DNA from: Burkholderiaceae bacterium
Lineage (GTDB): Bacteria; Pseudomonadota; Gammaproteobacteria; Burkholderiales; Burkholderiaceae_E
DNA length: 64,000 bases
Assembly: GCA_016710525.1 (NCBI GenBank)
Contig: JADJVQ010000009.1
Location: forward strand, 1 to 64,000
Reading direction: 5' to 3'
The position numbers and the translations under genes are program-made. The notes under the pieces are model-generated. The model made no database searches and was not told where the DNA came from. It worked only from the letters and a program-made list of their open reading frames with translations. Shown here piece by piece: positions 34,905 through 43,558 of the stretch (the first letter of the stretch is position 1; the number at the start of each line of letters is the position of its first letter).

Positions 34905-35813
34905 TCAGGTGTCGGCGCGACCCGGCAGCGCGGCCTTCGGCCGCAGGATGGTCAGCGACAGGGCGCCGGCGCAGCAGGCCATCGCCCCGAGCTGCATCGG
35001 GCCCAGCGGTTCACCGTGGACCAGCGCGCCCGAGACCATCGCCACCATCGGCACCATGATCGACGACAGGCCGGCCACATTGGCCGGCAGCAGGCTGACG
35101 ATCGCGAACCAGCACACATTGCCCACGCACATCGGCACCAGCGTGATGTAGGTGATCACGGCGATCGTCTGCCATGAGGGCATGAACCACTGGTGATCGC
35201 CGAGCGCCAGCGCGCCGATCGCGATCGGCACCGAGGTGAGCAGCAGCTGCCAGCCCGTCAGAACGGTGGCAGGCACATCGACGGTGCTGCGCTTGAGAAT
35301 CAGCGTGCCGACCGCCCAGCCCAGTCCGGCGGTCAGGCCCAGCGCGAGGCCGGCCGGCGCGCCGCCGTAGGCCGCGAAGCTGGGCACCATCAGCAGCGTG
35401 ACCGACAGGCCGCCGAGCGCCAGCGCGGCGAGCAGCCGGCCGTTCAGGCGCTCGCCCAGGACCGCCCAGGAGATCAGTGCCGACCACAGCGGCATGGTGT
35501 AGCCGAGCACGGCCGACTGGCCCGATGGGAGCAGGATCGCCGAGTACGTGCTGGCGATGTTCCACACGAGCAGGTAGAGCCCGGTGGCCAGGCCGACGGT
35601 TTTCCAGTGCCGCCGCGGGATGACCAGCGACTGGCCGCGGGCGCGGGCGACCGCCAGCAGGACCAGGCCGGCGCCGCTGACCGAGACCGCGCGGAAGGTC
35701 CACACCGACACTTCACGCACCGCGAGCGCGAACAGCGGCCAGTTGGTGCCCCAGACGAGGGTGAGGATGGCGAGCAGGACGAGTGCCCGGCGCGGAACGG
35801 TGGTGTAAGGCAT
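34905..35813 (-). CDS. DMT-superfamily (EamA) transporter
   Basis: A protein of about 302 residues with ten hydrophobic segments in two EamA repeats: LTLVWGTNWPLFALAVREV at the start, GYTMPLWSALISWAVLGERLNGRLLAALALGGLSV ending repeat one, and VPMVAMVSGALVHGEPLGPMQLGAMACCAGAL ending repeat two. ATG 35813 is chosen over the 13-residue longer form, which has no membrane function. The substrate is unknown. It is not closely similar to the EamA protein at 11251. Confidence 0.87.
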   Translation of the reverse strand: MPYTTVPRRALVLLAILTLVWGTNWPLFALAVREVSVWTFRAVSVSGAGLVLLAVARARGQSLVIPRRHWKTVGLATGLYLLVWNIASTYSAILLPSGQSAVLGYTMPLWSALISWAVLGERLNGRLLAALALGGLSVTLLMVPSFAAYGGAPAGLALGLTAGLGWAVGTLILKRSTVDVPATVLTGWQLLLTSVPIAIGALALGDHQWFMPSWQTIAVITYITLVPMCVGNVCWFAIVSLLPANVAGLSSIMVPMVAMVSGALVHGEPLGPMQLGAMACCAGALSLTILRPKAALPGRADT

Positions 35814-35880
35814 GGGGGGCAGAGACTCGCACGCGCGGCGGTCAGTCGGCAAGCGCGCGGCCCGTCGAACGGAGCGCCCG

Positions 35881-38469
35881 TCAGCGCCGGCGCCAGGCCT
35901 TCTCGCACTCGACCGCCGCCAGCACCACCGCGCCGCAGCCCAGGCACAGCGCCAGTTCGAGCGCCGACAGCGCCTGGGTCCGGAACAGCGGCTGCAGCCA
36001 GGGGACGTAGATCGTCGCCATCTGAAGGGCGAGCGTCATGGCCACCGCGGCGGTCAGCGGCCGGTTGCTCGACAGCCCCTGGCTGAACAGCGATTCGGTC
36101 TCGGAGCGGATGGCCAGGATGTGGGCCATCTGGGTGACGGTCAGGGTGGTGAAGACCATCGTCTGCCAATGCGCGTTGCCGTCGGCCAGCGCCCAGGCCT
36201 GGACCGCCAGGCACAGGCCGCCGATCAGCAGGCCCACCCACAGCGTGTGCTGCCACAGGCCATGGGCGAACACGCTTTCGTCGGGCGGGCGCGGCGGGCG
36301 CTGCATGACGCCGCGCTCGGCGGGCTCGGCGGCCAGCGCCAGGCCCGGCAGTCCATCGGTGACCAGGTTGACCCACAGGATGTGGATCGGCAGCAGCGGC
36401 GTGGGCAGCGCCAGCAGCGGCGCCAGCAGCAGCACCCAGATCTCGCCGGAGTTGCCGGTCAGCGCGTAGCGGATGAACTTGCGGATGTTGTCGAAGATGC
36501 GCCGGCCTTCGCGCACCGCGCCGACGATGGTGGCGAAGTTGTCGTCCAGCAGCACCAGGCTGGCGGCTTCGCGGGCCACGTCGGTGCCGCCCAGGCCCAT
36601 CGCCACGCCGATGTCGGCGGCCTTCAGCGCGGGCGCGTCGTTCACGCCGTCGCCGGTCATCGCGACGAACTGGCCGTGCGCCTGCAGGGCCCGCACGATC
36701 CGGATCTTCTGCGCCGGGTCCATCCGGGCATAGATGGGCACCCGGGTCACTTCGAGCCCCAGCTGGGCGTCGTTCATCGCGGCCAGGTCGGCGCCAGTCA
36801 GCACGCGGTGCGCGCCCGCGGTCGCGATGCCCAGTTCGGTGCCGATCGCCAGCGCGGTGGCCGGGTGGTCGCCGGTGATCATCACGACCCGCACGCCGGC
36901 CTGGTGGCACTGTGCGATCGCGGCCTGCGCCTCGGGCCTGGGCGGGTCGATCAGGCCGACCAGCCCGAGCAGGGTGAGCCCGCGTTCGAAGTCATCGGCG
37001 GACTGCTGCGCCACCGGCTGGTCGCCGTCGTGGCAGGCGATGGCCAGCACACGCATCCCCTGGCTGGCCATGGCCTCGGCGCGCCGCAGGATGTCGTCGC
37101 GGTCCAGCGGCAGGCGGCCGGCTTCGGCGGCGCGCCAGTCGCAGCGCGCCAGTAAAGACTCCGGAGCCCCCTTGATGTACGCGCGCCAGCCCGCGCCGCG
37201 CCGATGCAGCGTGGTCATGCGCTTGCGCTCGGCATCGAAAGGCCATTCGTGGCAGCGCGGCCACTGTGCCTGCAGTGCCGGGATGTCGATGCCGTGCGCG
37301 AGGGCGCGCTCCATCAGCGCGGTTTCGGTCGGATCGCCGATCCATTCCCCCTCCTGCGCACTGGCGTCATTGCACAGCGCGCAGGCCCGCAGCAGCTCGT
37401 CGGGCGGGTCGTCCAGTGCGTCGACGTGGCGCACGTGCATCTTGTTCAAGGTGAGCGTGCCGGTCTTGTCCGAGCAGATCGTGCTGACCGAGCCCAGGGT
37501 CTCGACCGCCGGCAGACGGCGCACCAGCGCATTGACCCGCACCAGCCGCCGCGCGCCCAGGGCCAGCAGCACGGTGACCACCGCCGGCAGGGCTTCCGGA
37601 ATCGCCGCGACCGCGAGGCTGATCGCGGTGAGCGCCATCAGCAGCACGGGTTCGCCACGCAGCACGCCGATGCCGAAGACCAGCACGCAGATGGCCAGCA
37701 CGACCAGAGACAGGCGTTTGCCGAACGCCGCCAGCCGGCGCTGCAGCGGCGTGCTGCGGTCCAGTGCCTGCGCCAGCAGCAGCGCCACCTGGCCGATCTG
37801 GGTCGAGGTGCCGGTGGCGACCACGAGCCCGGCGGCCCGGCCATGGGTGACCAGCGTGCCCCGGAACGCCATGTTGTGGCGGTCGCCCAGCGGGTGCTCG
37901 CCCTGCGGCAGGTGATCGATGTCCTTGTCGCTGGCCACGGACTCGCCGGTCAGCGCGGACTCGTCGACCCGCAGCTGCGCGACATCGTGAAGGCGCAGAT
38001 CGGCGGGCACCAGATTGCCGGCCTGCAGCAGGACCACGTCGCCGGGCACCAGGTGCTCGGTCTCGACCGTGCAGTCCCGGCCGGCGCGGCGCACCGTCGC
38101 CTGCGGCGTGGCCAGCTGGCGCAGCGACTGCATCGCGCGATCGGCGCGCCATTCCTGGACGATCGAGATGCCGGCGTTCAGCAGCACGATCACCAGGATC
38201 GCGATGGTGTCGACCAGGTCGCCGATCAGGCCCGACAGCACCGCGGCCGCCAGCAGGACCACGATCATGAAGTCGCGGAACGGGTCGGTCAGCCGCGACA
38301 GCCAGCTGCGGGCAGCCGCTTCGGCGAGCCGGTTCGGGCCGTGGGCGAGGCGCCTCGCTTCGACCTGCGGATCGGTCAGTCCGTGCCGCGGGTCGACGCC
38401 GAGCTGATCGGCAACGGCGGACGCCGGACTGAGGTGCGGGTCCGGCGGCAGAGCGGGTTCAGCTCCCAC
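35881..38469 (-). CDS. Cation-translocating P-type ATPase (Ca2+-ATPase-like, P2 type)
   Basis: An 862-residue ATPase with the N-terminal cation-ATPase domain (HGLTDPQVEARRLAHGPNRL), the actuator motif TGES (DESALTGES), the M4 motif in the form IPEALP, the phosphorylation motif DKTGTLT and the hinge TGDGVNDAPALKAADIG. Family features place it with SERCA/PMR1-like or Na+/K+-like bacterial pumps rather than heavy-metal P1B pumps; there is no CPx motif or metal-binding N-domain. Start is GTG 38469. Ten membrane helices are expected, six of them in the C-terminal third. The ion is not certain. Confidence 0.9.
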   Translation of the reverse strand: MGAEPALPPDPHLSPASAVADQLGVDPRHGLTDPQVEARRLAHGPNRLAEAAARSWLSRLTDPFRDFMIVVLLAAAVLSGLIGDLVDTIAILVIVLLNAGISIVQEWRADRAMQSLRQLATPQATVRRAGRDCTVETEHLVPGDVVLLQAGNLVPADLRLHDVAQLRVDESALTGESVASDKDIDHLPQGEHPLGDRHNMAFRGTLVTHGRAAGLVVATGTSTQIGQVALLLAQALDRSTPLQRRLAAFGKRLSLVVLAICVLVFGIGVLRGEPVLLMALTAISLAVAAIPEALPAVVTVLLALGARRLVRVNALVRRLPAVETLGSVSTICSDKTGTLTLNKMHVRHVDALDDPPDELLRACALCNDASAQEGEWIGDPTETALMERALAHGIDIPALQAQWPRCHEWPFDAERKRMTTLHRRGAGWRAYIKGAPESLLARCDWRAAEAGRLPLDRDDILRRAEAMASQGMRVLAIACHDGDQPVAQQSADDFERGLTLLGLVGLIDPPRPEAQAAIAQCHQAGVRVVMITGDHPATALAIGTELGIATAGAHRVLTGADLAAMNDAQLGLEVTRVPIYARMDPAQKIRIVRALQAHGQFVAMTGDGVNDAPALKAADIGVAMGLGGTDVAREAASLVLLDDNFATIVGAVREGRRIFDNIRKFIRYALTGNSGEIWVLLLAPLLALPTPLLPIHILWVNLVTDGLPGLALAAEPAERGVMQRPPRPPDESVFAHGLWQHTLWVGLLIGGLCLAVQAWALADGNAHWQTMVFTTLTVTQMAHILAIRSETESLFSQGLSSNRPLTAAVAMTLALQMATIYVPWLQPLFRTQALSALELALCLGCGAVVLAAVECEKAWRRR

Positions 38470-38768
38470 GCCTGGCCGCTAGCGCCGGGTGACGCAGGGT
38501 GGCGGCCTCGACTGCCTTCGAGCGGATGCCGGGCTTGTGACAAAGGGCGGGGAAGATGCCGAAACGCAGGCGCTGGGTCATCACGGTCTCCTGAGGTGTG
38601 CGCCGCTCGCCGCAGGCCGCATGCCGCGCGCCGCGCGCCGCGCGCCGGTCATGGGTGGTCGGCAGGCCATTACTACCCGTGCCTTGCAGGCTTGTCCAGC
38701 CGATCGGCCCCGCGGCGCACCGGGGCTCGGCCGGGCATGCGATGCCCGCCGATCGCGCCCTCGGACGC

Positions 38769-39269
38769 TCAGCCGAGGCGGAATGTCGCGTTGGCGCGAG
38801 CCAGCATCGCGCCGTCGGCCAGCACCACGCAGTCGACGAAGGCCAGCGTGCGGGTGAGCTTGAGGACCCGCGGCTCGAAGCTCAGCCATTGCCCGACCTT
38901 GCCGGTGCCGGTGAAGTCGACGGCCAGGTTGATGGTCACCGGCCGGCGCTGCTCGCCGGCGGTCTGCTGCGCCAGGTGGCCGGCCGACAGGCCCATGGCG
39001 TTGTCGGCCAGCGCGCTGATCAGTCCACCGTGCACGAAGCCCCGGCTGTTGCAGTGCGCCTCGCGGATGTGCAGCCCGATTTGCACGGCCTGTGCGGTGC
39101 GCCGCGAGAAGATCGGTTCCCAGGGGGCGGTGAGCGGGCTCTGGCGGAAATGCGGCTCGAAGCCTTCGGGTCTCGCGGAGGGCGCGGCCATGTCCCCTGG
39201 CACGGTGGGGCTCGTCCGGGGTGGGTCGGGTTGATCGGGATGCGGGGTGCGGTCGGGTGGTTGGGTCAT
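38769..39269 (-). CDS. PaaI-type hotdog thioesterase
   Basis: A 166-residue hotdog-fold protein. After a Pro-rich N-terminal 35 residues, the PaaI pattern appears: REAHCNSRGFVHGGLISALADNAMG with the catalytic-region HGG and Asp, then TINLAVDFTGTGKVGQWL and LAFVDCVVLADGAMLARANATFRL. The enzymes hydrolyse aryl- or acyl-CoA thioesters. AAGGA lies before ATG 39269, and the start overlaps the stop of the upstream MerR gene by four bases, so the regulator and enzyme are co-translated. The 299 bases between this gene and the ATPase start show no further gene. Confidence 0.85.
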   Translation of the reverse strand: MTQPPDRTPHPDQPDPPRTSPTVPGDMAAPSARPEGFEPHFRQSPLTAPWEPIFSRRTAQAVQIGLHIREAHCNSRGFVHGGLISALADNAMGLSAGHLAQQTAGEQRRPVTINLAVDFTGTGKVGQWLSFEPRVLKLTRTLAFVDCVVLADGAMLARANATFRLG

Positions 39270-39643
39270 CGAGGTTTCCTTCGGGAAGGGCTGGCCGGCG
39301 CGCGCCGGCGGAACCAGGCAATGTGATCGATCAGCGTGCCGCGCAGCACCTGCAGTCGCGCGATCTGCGCGTCGACGTCGGCCAGCCGTTCGGCAAAGGC
39401 CTCGATCAGGGTGTCCACCGACAGGCTGCCGGCGCGATAGGCGGGCAGGTACTCCCCGATCTCCTTCAGCGAAAAACCGCTGTCGCGGCCCATCACGATG
39501 AAGGTGACCTCGCGCACGGCGCCCTCGCTGAAGTCGCGATATCCGCTGGCCGAGCGGCCGGCCTTCAGCAGGCCCAGTCCCTCGTAGTAACGAAGCGTGT
39601 GGACAGAGATGCCCGTGCGCCGGGCGAGTTCTGAAATTCGCAT
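39266..39643 (-). CDS. MerR-family transcriptional regulator
   Basis: A 125-residue regulator. Residues 1-70 form the winged helix (MRISELARRTGISVHTLRYYEGLGLL, GYRDFSEGAVREVTFI), followed by a dimerisation coiled coil (about 75-115). There are no Cys pairs in the effector region, so it is not a metal or redox sensor of the CueR/SoxR kind. It is coupled to a thioesterase gene, and a 25-base perfect palindrome lies 14 bases upstream of its start. Confidence 0.88.
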   Translation of the reverse strand: MRISELARRTGISVHTLRYYEGLGLLKAGRSASGYRDFSEGAVREVTFIVMGRDSGFSLKEIGEYLPAYRAGSLSVDTLIEAFAERLADVDAQIARLQVLRGTLIDHIAWFRRRAPASPSRRKPR

Positions 39644-39656
39644 CGCGCAAGCCTAA

Positions 39657-39681
39657 CAAGCTTCGAGTCGCTCGAAGCTTG
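39657..39681. promoter_or_regulatory. Perfect 11-bp inverted repeat before merR-like gene
   Basis: Bases 39657-39667 and 39671-39681 are exact inverted copies (CAAGCTTCGAG and CTCGAAGCTTG) around TCG. MerR proteins bind such dyads between promoter elements, so this is a likely self-operator. It could also be a hairpin ending the transcript from the GntR gene upstream on the same strand, although no T run follows. Confidence 0.55.
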
Positions 39682-39731
39682 CCGGCGCTCGGAGACCCGT
39701 GTCGCCGGTGCCGGCGGGCGGGCCGCGCGGG

Positions 39732-40439
39732 CTAGCCGCGCGACGGCTGCTTGGCCAGGTACAGGTTGTGCAGCGTCAGTTTCCGGACCTCGGACTTGCT
39801 GGCCTCGATGTGGCTGCGCAGCAGCAGCACCGCCTGGTCGGCGCGCCGGCGGATCACCGCGCGCAGGATCTGGCCGTGCTCGTCGTAGGTCGACTGAACC
39901 CGCTCCACCTGGGTGAAGTCGAGCCGGCGCACGATGCGGATCCGGTCGGTGACGTCGCGGTGCACCTTGGCCAGTTCCGGGTTGCCGGCGGCCGCCACCA
40001 GCGTCGCGTGAAATTCCTCGTCGCGTTTGGACACCAGCCGGCCGTCGAGTTTTCGATCGGGCTTGGGCACCAGCCAGAAGGTCTGCAGCGCATCGAGCCG
40101 GCCGCGGTCGACCCGATCGAGCGCGGCCTCGCACAGCCGCAGCACCGCGGTGGTCTCGAGCACGATGCGCAGGTCGTACAGGTTCTCGAACATCTCGAAG
40201 TCGAACGGGCAGACCTGCCAGCCGGATCGAAAGTGCACCTGCACGAAGCCTTCGCGCTGCAGCCGGAACAGCGCCTGGCGGACCGGCGTGCGCGAGACGC
40301 CCAGGCGGGTGGCGACCTCGGTCTCGGTGAAGCGGTCGCCGGGCACCAGGCGGAACTCGGCGATGTCGTCCTTGACCTTGTCGTAGACGGTGTCGGCGAG
40401 CGAGGCATGCAGTGGTGCGGGGGCGTCCGTGGCGCCCAT
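39732..40439 (-). CDS. GntR/FCD-family regulator, last gene of the ureide operon
   Basis: A 235-residue regulator with an N-terminal winged helix (about residues 13-75: DTVYDKVKDDIAEFRLVPGDRFTETEVATRLGVSRTPVRQALFRL, in parts) and a C-terminal FCD effector domain. The latter shows DLRIVLE, EEFHATLVAAAGNPEL, DEHGQILRAV and LRSHIEAS, the positions of the FCD metal-binding Asp/His set. It is the last gene of the leftward operon that starts with atzF, so it is the natural local regulator. Candidate operators are the TCTTG-N4-CAAG dyads at 49756 and 49964. Confidence 0.9.
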   Translation of the reverse strand: MGATDAPAPLHASLADTVYDKVKDDIAEFRLVPGDRFTETEVATRLGVSRTPVRQALFRLQREGFVQVHFRSGWQVCPFDFEMFENLYDLRIVLETTAVLRLCEAALDRVDRGRLDALQTFWLVPKPDRKLDGRLVSKRDEEFHATLVAAAGNPELAKVHRDVTDRIRIVRRLDFTQVERVQSTYDEHGQILRAVIRRRADQAVLLLRSHIEASKSEVRKLTLHNLYLAKQPSRG

Positions 40440-40490
40440 GGCGGGTCCGATGTTAGCGCGTCGGGCCGGGCAGCAGGCCCGTTGCCGGCG

Positions 40491-40868
40491 TCATCCCGCG
40501 ATCAGGCTGACGTGGGCCGCGACCACGCGCCAGCCCTGCGGTGTGCGCATCCAGGTCTGGCTCTGGCGTCCGCTGCGCGCGGCGCTTTCTCGGCGGAACT
40601 CGATGTTGGCGGTCGCGAAGTCGTGGCCATAAGTGGTGATGACCGTGCGCAGCACCTCGCGCGCCAGTCCGATCGCTGGCCGGTTGGCCCGGAATGACCG
40701 GATCTCGTCGTAGCCGTAGAGGTTTTCGCCGATGCCATAGCGCAGCGTGTGCGGGCTGTTCCAGAACAATTCGTCGAGCACCGCCACGTCATTGCCGACC
40801 AGGGCCTGTTCGTATCGTGCGAAGGCTTCGGTGACCTCGGCCAGCACGGTGGGTAGATTGATCTGCAT
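40491..40868 (-). CDS. AtzH/HpxZ-like protein (DUF3225)
   Basis: A 125-residue protein with an NTF2-like fold of the DUF3225 family: LAEVTEAFARYEQALVGNDVAVLDELFW, LRYGIGENLYGYDEI, ARSGRQSQTW and GWRVVAAHVS. Members are AtzH of the cyanuric acid pathway and HpxZ of oxalurate catabolism, both encoded beside an AtzE/HpxY-type amidase, as here. AtzH is reported to act on or stabilise 1,3-dicarboxyurea, the product of AtzEG. ATG 40868 lies 35 bases after the amidase stop. Confidence 0.85.
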   Translation of the reverse strand: MQINLPTVLAEVTEAFARYEQALVGNDVAVLDELFWNSPHTLRYGIGENLYGYDEIRSFRANRPAIGLAREVLRTVITTYGHDFATANIEFRRESAARSGRQSQTWMRTPQGWRVVAAHVSLIAG

Positions 40869-40903
40869 GGGCGAAGCATCCGCTCGAAGGGGTGGGTCGG
40901 AGG

Positions 40904-42316
40904 TCAAAGGGTCGGACGTTGCGGCGCGCGGCACACGCCGGCCCGCACCAGTGCAGCGGCGACCCGGAATGCATCGCGCTCCCGCCAGGGGGCCGCGATG
41001 ATCTGGATCGCGATCGGCAGCTGGCCCGGGACCGGCACGGGAGCGGCCAGCACCGGCAGGCCGATGCACGATACCGGCTGCGTCAGCACACCCATGCTCG
41101 GGCGCGCCGGCATCGCCTGCCCGTTGATGTCGATGGTCTCGGTGCCGATCGGATGGGCCGTCGTGGGTGTGGCCGCGGTCAGGAAGATGTCGGCATCGCG
41201 GAACGATCGGGCCACCTCGCGCGCGTACACCGCACGCACCCGCTGCGCCCGCTGGTACCAGGCCGCGGGCGTCAGGCAGCCAGCAATGAAGCGGTCGCGC
41301 GACAGCGGTTCGAATTCGTCGTAGCGCTGGCGCAGGTTGGCCAGGTGCAGCGCGCCGCCTTCCGCTCCGGTGATGATGAAGGCCGCGGCGCGCCCGGCCG
41401 CGGCCATCGGCCATTCGTAGTGGCGGGTGACGCCCAGCGCATCGCAGGCCAGCGTGACGGCCTGGCGGGCGACCGGGCCGCTGAACGCCTCGAAGTATCC
41501 GCCCAGACGCGCGATCCGCAGTCCGCCGATGCCCAGGGCGAGCGAGTCGCCGACCGGTTGCGCCGGTTGCTGCGCGCAGGCCGGATCGAGCGGGTCCGGC
41601 CCCTGCATCAGGTCGTAGCACAGGGCCAGGTCCTCGAGGGTCCCGGCGAACGGGCCGACATGGTCCAGGCTGGTCACGAACGGAAACGACCCGCGCCGCG
41701 ACAGCCGGCCATAGGTCGGCTTCAGCCCGAAGATGCCGCACAGCGAGGACGGCACGCGGATCGATCCGTTGGTGTCGGTGCCCAGCGTCAGGGGCACCAG
41801 GCCGTCGGCAATCGCCGCGGCCGAGCCGCCCGAGGAGCCGCCTGCGATGCAGCGCCGGTCGTGCGGATTGCGCGCCGGGCCGTCATGGCTGTTCTCGGTG
41901 GAGAAGCCGTAGGCGTATTCATCCATGTTCAGCGCGCCGACCAGCACCGCGCCCGCCTGGGTCAGGCGCTCGACCAGCACCGCATCGCCGGCGGCCGCAG
42001 GCAGCGTGCGGTTGACCCGCGAGCCGGCCGTGGTGACCTCGCCGGCGATGTCGAACAGGTTCTTGACCGCGAAGGGCACTCCGGCCAGCGGGGGCAGCGT
42101 TCGGCCCTCGGCGATCGCGTTGTCGATCGAATCGGCCTGGGCGAGGGCACGCGCGCCGGTCACCAGGGTGAACGCGTTGGAATCCGGATTGCGCTGCGCG
42201 ATGTCGGCGAGCGTGCGCTCGACGGTCGTGCGCGCGCTGACTTCGCGTTCGCGGATGCGCCGGGCCAGTTCGATCGCGCCAGCTGCCGGCGCGGTGCTCG
42301 GTTCCGCGCCGCTCAT
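40904..42316 (-). CDS. AtzE-type amidase (1-carboxybiuret hydrolase-like subunit)
   Basis: A 470-residue amidase-signature enzyme with the Ser-cisSer-Lys triad visible: Lys85 (FAVKNLFD), the Ser pair in AGGSSGGSAAA (about 161-162) and the nucleophile Ser185 (TDTNGSIRVPS). SLCGIFGLKPTYGRLSRRGSFPFVTSLDHVGPF resembles AtzE/HpxY proteins. The adjacent 63-residue AtzG-like gene, overlapping by four bases, supports an AtzEG-type complex. AtzE cleaves 1-carboxybiuret to 1,3-dicarboxyurea and ammonia; HpxY relatives act on oxalurate. No cyanuric acid hydrolase gene is in the window, so the exact ureide substrate is open. Confidence 0.82.
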   Translation of the reverse strand: MSGAEPSTAPAAGAIELARRIREREVSARTTVERTLADIAQRNPDSNAFTLVTGARALAQADSIDNAIAEGRTLPPLAGVPFAVKNLFDIAGEVTTAGSRVNRTLPAAAGDAVLVERLTQAGAVLVGALNMDEYAYGFSTENSHDGPARNPHDRRCIAGGSSGGSAAAIADGLVPLTLGTDTNGSIRVPSSLCGIFGLKPTYGRLSRRGSFPFVTSLDHVGPFAGTLEDLALCYDLMQGPDPLDPACAQQPAQPVGDSLALGIGGLRIARLGGYFEAFSGPVARQAVTLACDALGVTRHYEWPMAAAGRAAAFIITGAEGGALHLANLRQRYDEFEPLSRDRFIAGCLTPAAWYQRAQRVRAVYAREVARSFRDADIFLTAATPTTAHPIGTETIDINGQAMPARPSMGVLTQPVSCIGLPVLAAPVPVPGQLPIAIQIIAAPWRERDAFRVAAALVRAGVCRAPQRPTL

Positions 42317-42504
42317 GGTTCGGTCACCGGCGTGAACACGGGCGCCATCTCATCTTCGGGGCCCAGCGGCCAGTCGAGAAAAGCGGCGGCGATGGCCGCA
42401 CTGCGCTCGAAGTTCTGCAGCACGGCCTCGCGGGCCGCGGGCGTCAGGTCGAAGCCGTGCAGGGCCAGCGCGGCGTCGACATAGGCACTCGGGTCTGACT
42501 TCAT
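42313..42504 (-). CDS. AtzG-like small subunit (DUF4089)
   Basis: A 63-residue protein of the DUF4089/AtzG type: an N-terminal helix (YVDAALALHGFDLTPA), a helix containing REAVLQNFERSAAIAAAFLDWPLGPEDEMAP, and the PVF ending. AtzG binds AtzE as a small helical partner that resembles GatC of the tRNA amidotransferase and is needed for solubility and activity. It overlaps the ABC ATPase gene upstream and the amidase gene downstream by four bases each. Confidence 0.85.
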   Translation of the reverse strand: MKSDPSAYVDAALALHGFDLTPAAREAVLQNFERSAAIAAAFLDWPLGPEDEMAPVFTPVTEP

Positions 42505-43508
42505 TCCAGAGCCTCCAGGGCGGGTCGTTCGATCAGGGGGAAGTGGCAGGCCACTTCGCGTGCGGCGCCGACCGAACCCAGGCTCGGGGACAGCTCCGAG
42601 CAGCGCGGGCGGGCCTGCGGGCAGCGCGAGGCGAAGCGGCACAGATGCGGGTCCGGGTCGATGGGGCTGCCGGGCTCTCCGGCGGGCAGCGGTGCGTTCG
42701 AGGCGGGCGCGCCCAGCCGGGGCAAGGCATCGACGAGCAGGCGGGTGTATGGATGCGCCGGTCGCGAAAACACCTCGGCGGCCGGTCCGCACTCGACGAT
42801 GCGGCCCAGGTACATCACCATCACGCGGTCGCACATCAGCCGCACCACGTTCAAGTCGTGCGAAACGAACAGGTACGACAGGCCATGGCGGCGGCGCAGG
42901 TCGGCCAGCAAGTCGAGCACGATGGCCTGCACCGAAACGTCCAGGGCGGCGGTCGGCTCGTCCAGGATCATCAGTCGGGGCCGGACCGCGACCGCGCGGG
43001 CGATGTTCACCCGGGCTTTCTGGCCGCCCGACAGCTGATGCGGAAACCTGCTCAGCAGGGCGGCCGGCAGCCCCACCTCGCGGGCAGCTTCTTCCACCCG
43101 CGCGGCGATCTGGGCGCGCTCGCGCAGACCGACCAGCAGGCGCAGCGGCTCGGCGATGCAGTCGGCGGCACTGTAACGGGGGTTCAGCGATTCGGTCGGA
43201 TCCTGGAAGACCACCTGCAGTTCGCGTCGCCGCGGGTGGCGGGCAAAGCGCGCAGCCGGCACCGCGGCGAGGTCTTCGCCGTCGAAGCCGATCGTGCCTT
43301 CGGTGGCATCGAGCAGCCGCGCCAGCACTCTGACCAGCGTCGATTTGCCGCAGCCCGATTCGCCGACCAGTCCCACGCATTCGCCGGCACCGATCGTCAG
43401 GCTGACATCGTCGACCGCATGCAGGAACGAGGGTGCGCCGCGCCCGAAGGCACGCCGGCGCATCGGAAAGCGCTTGGCCAGGCGGGTGACGTCCAGCAGG
43501 GGGGTCAT
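42501..43508 (-). CDS. Peptide/ureide ABC transporter ATP-binding protein (DppF-like)
   Basis: A 335-residue ATPase of the oligopeptide group: Walker A GESGCGKST, Q-loop VFQDPTESLNPR, signature LSGGQKARVNIARA, Walker B LMILDEPTAALDVS and switch His in VSHDLNVVR. The C-terminal oligopeptide-type tail with four Cys/His-rich positions (CRFASRCPQARPRC) is present. It is the second of the two ATPases of a DppBCDF-type importer in the left operon. Stop and start overlap the AtzG-like gene by four bases. Confidence 0.92.
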   Translation of the reverse strand: MTPLLDVTRLAKRFPMRRRAFGRGAPSFLHAVDDVSLTIGAGECVGLVGESGCGKSTLVRVLARLLDATEGTIGFDGEDLAAVPAARFARHPRRRELQVVFQDPTESLNPRYSAADCIAEPLRLLVGLRERAQIAARVEEAAREVGLPAALLSRFPHQLSGGQKARVNIARAVAVRPRLMILDEPTAALDVSVQAIVLDLLADLRRRHGLSYLFVSHDLNVVRLMCDRVMVMYLGRIVECGPAAEVFSRPAHPYTRLLVDALPRLGAPASNAPLPAGEPGSPIDPDPHLCRFASRCPQARPRCSELSPSLGSVGAAREVACHFPLIERPALEALE

Positions 43509-43558
43509 CGTGGGCAGGCCTCTTTCATGGCGGGCAACTCATCACAACTGGCGCAGTT

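Noticed and set aside
38470..38768. Short minus-strand frame of about 40 codons before the P-type ATPase
   Set aside because: No conserved pattern; it overlaps the ATPase start in another frame and shows no clear gene features.
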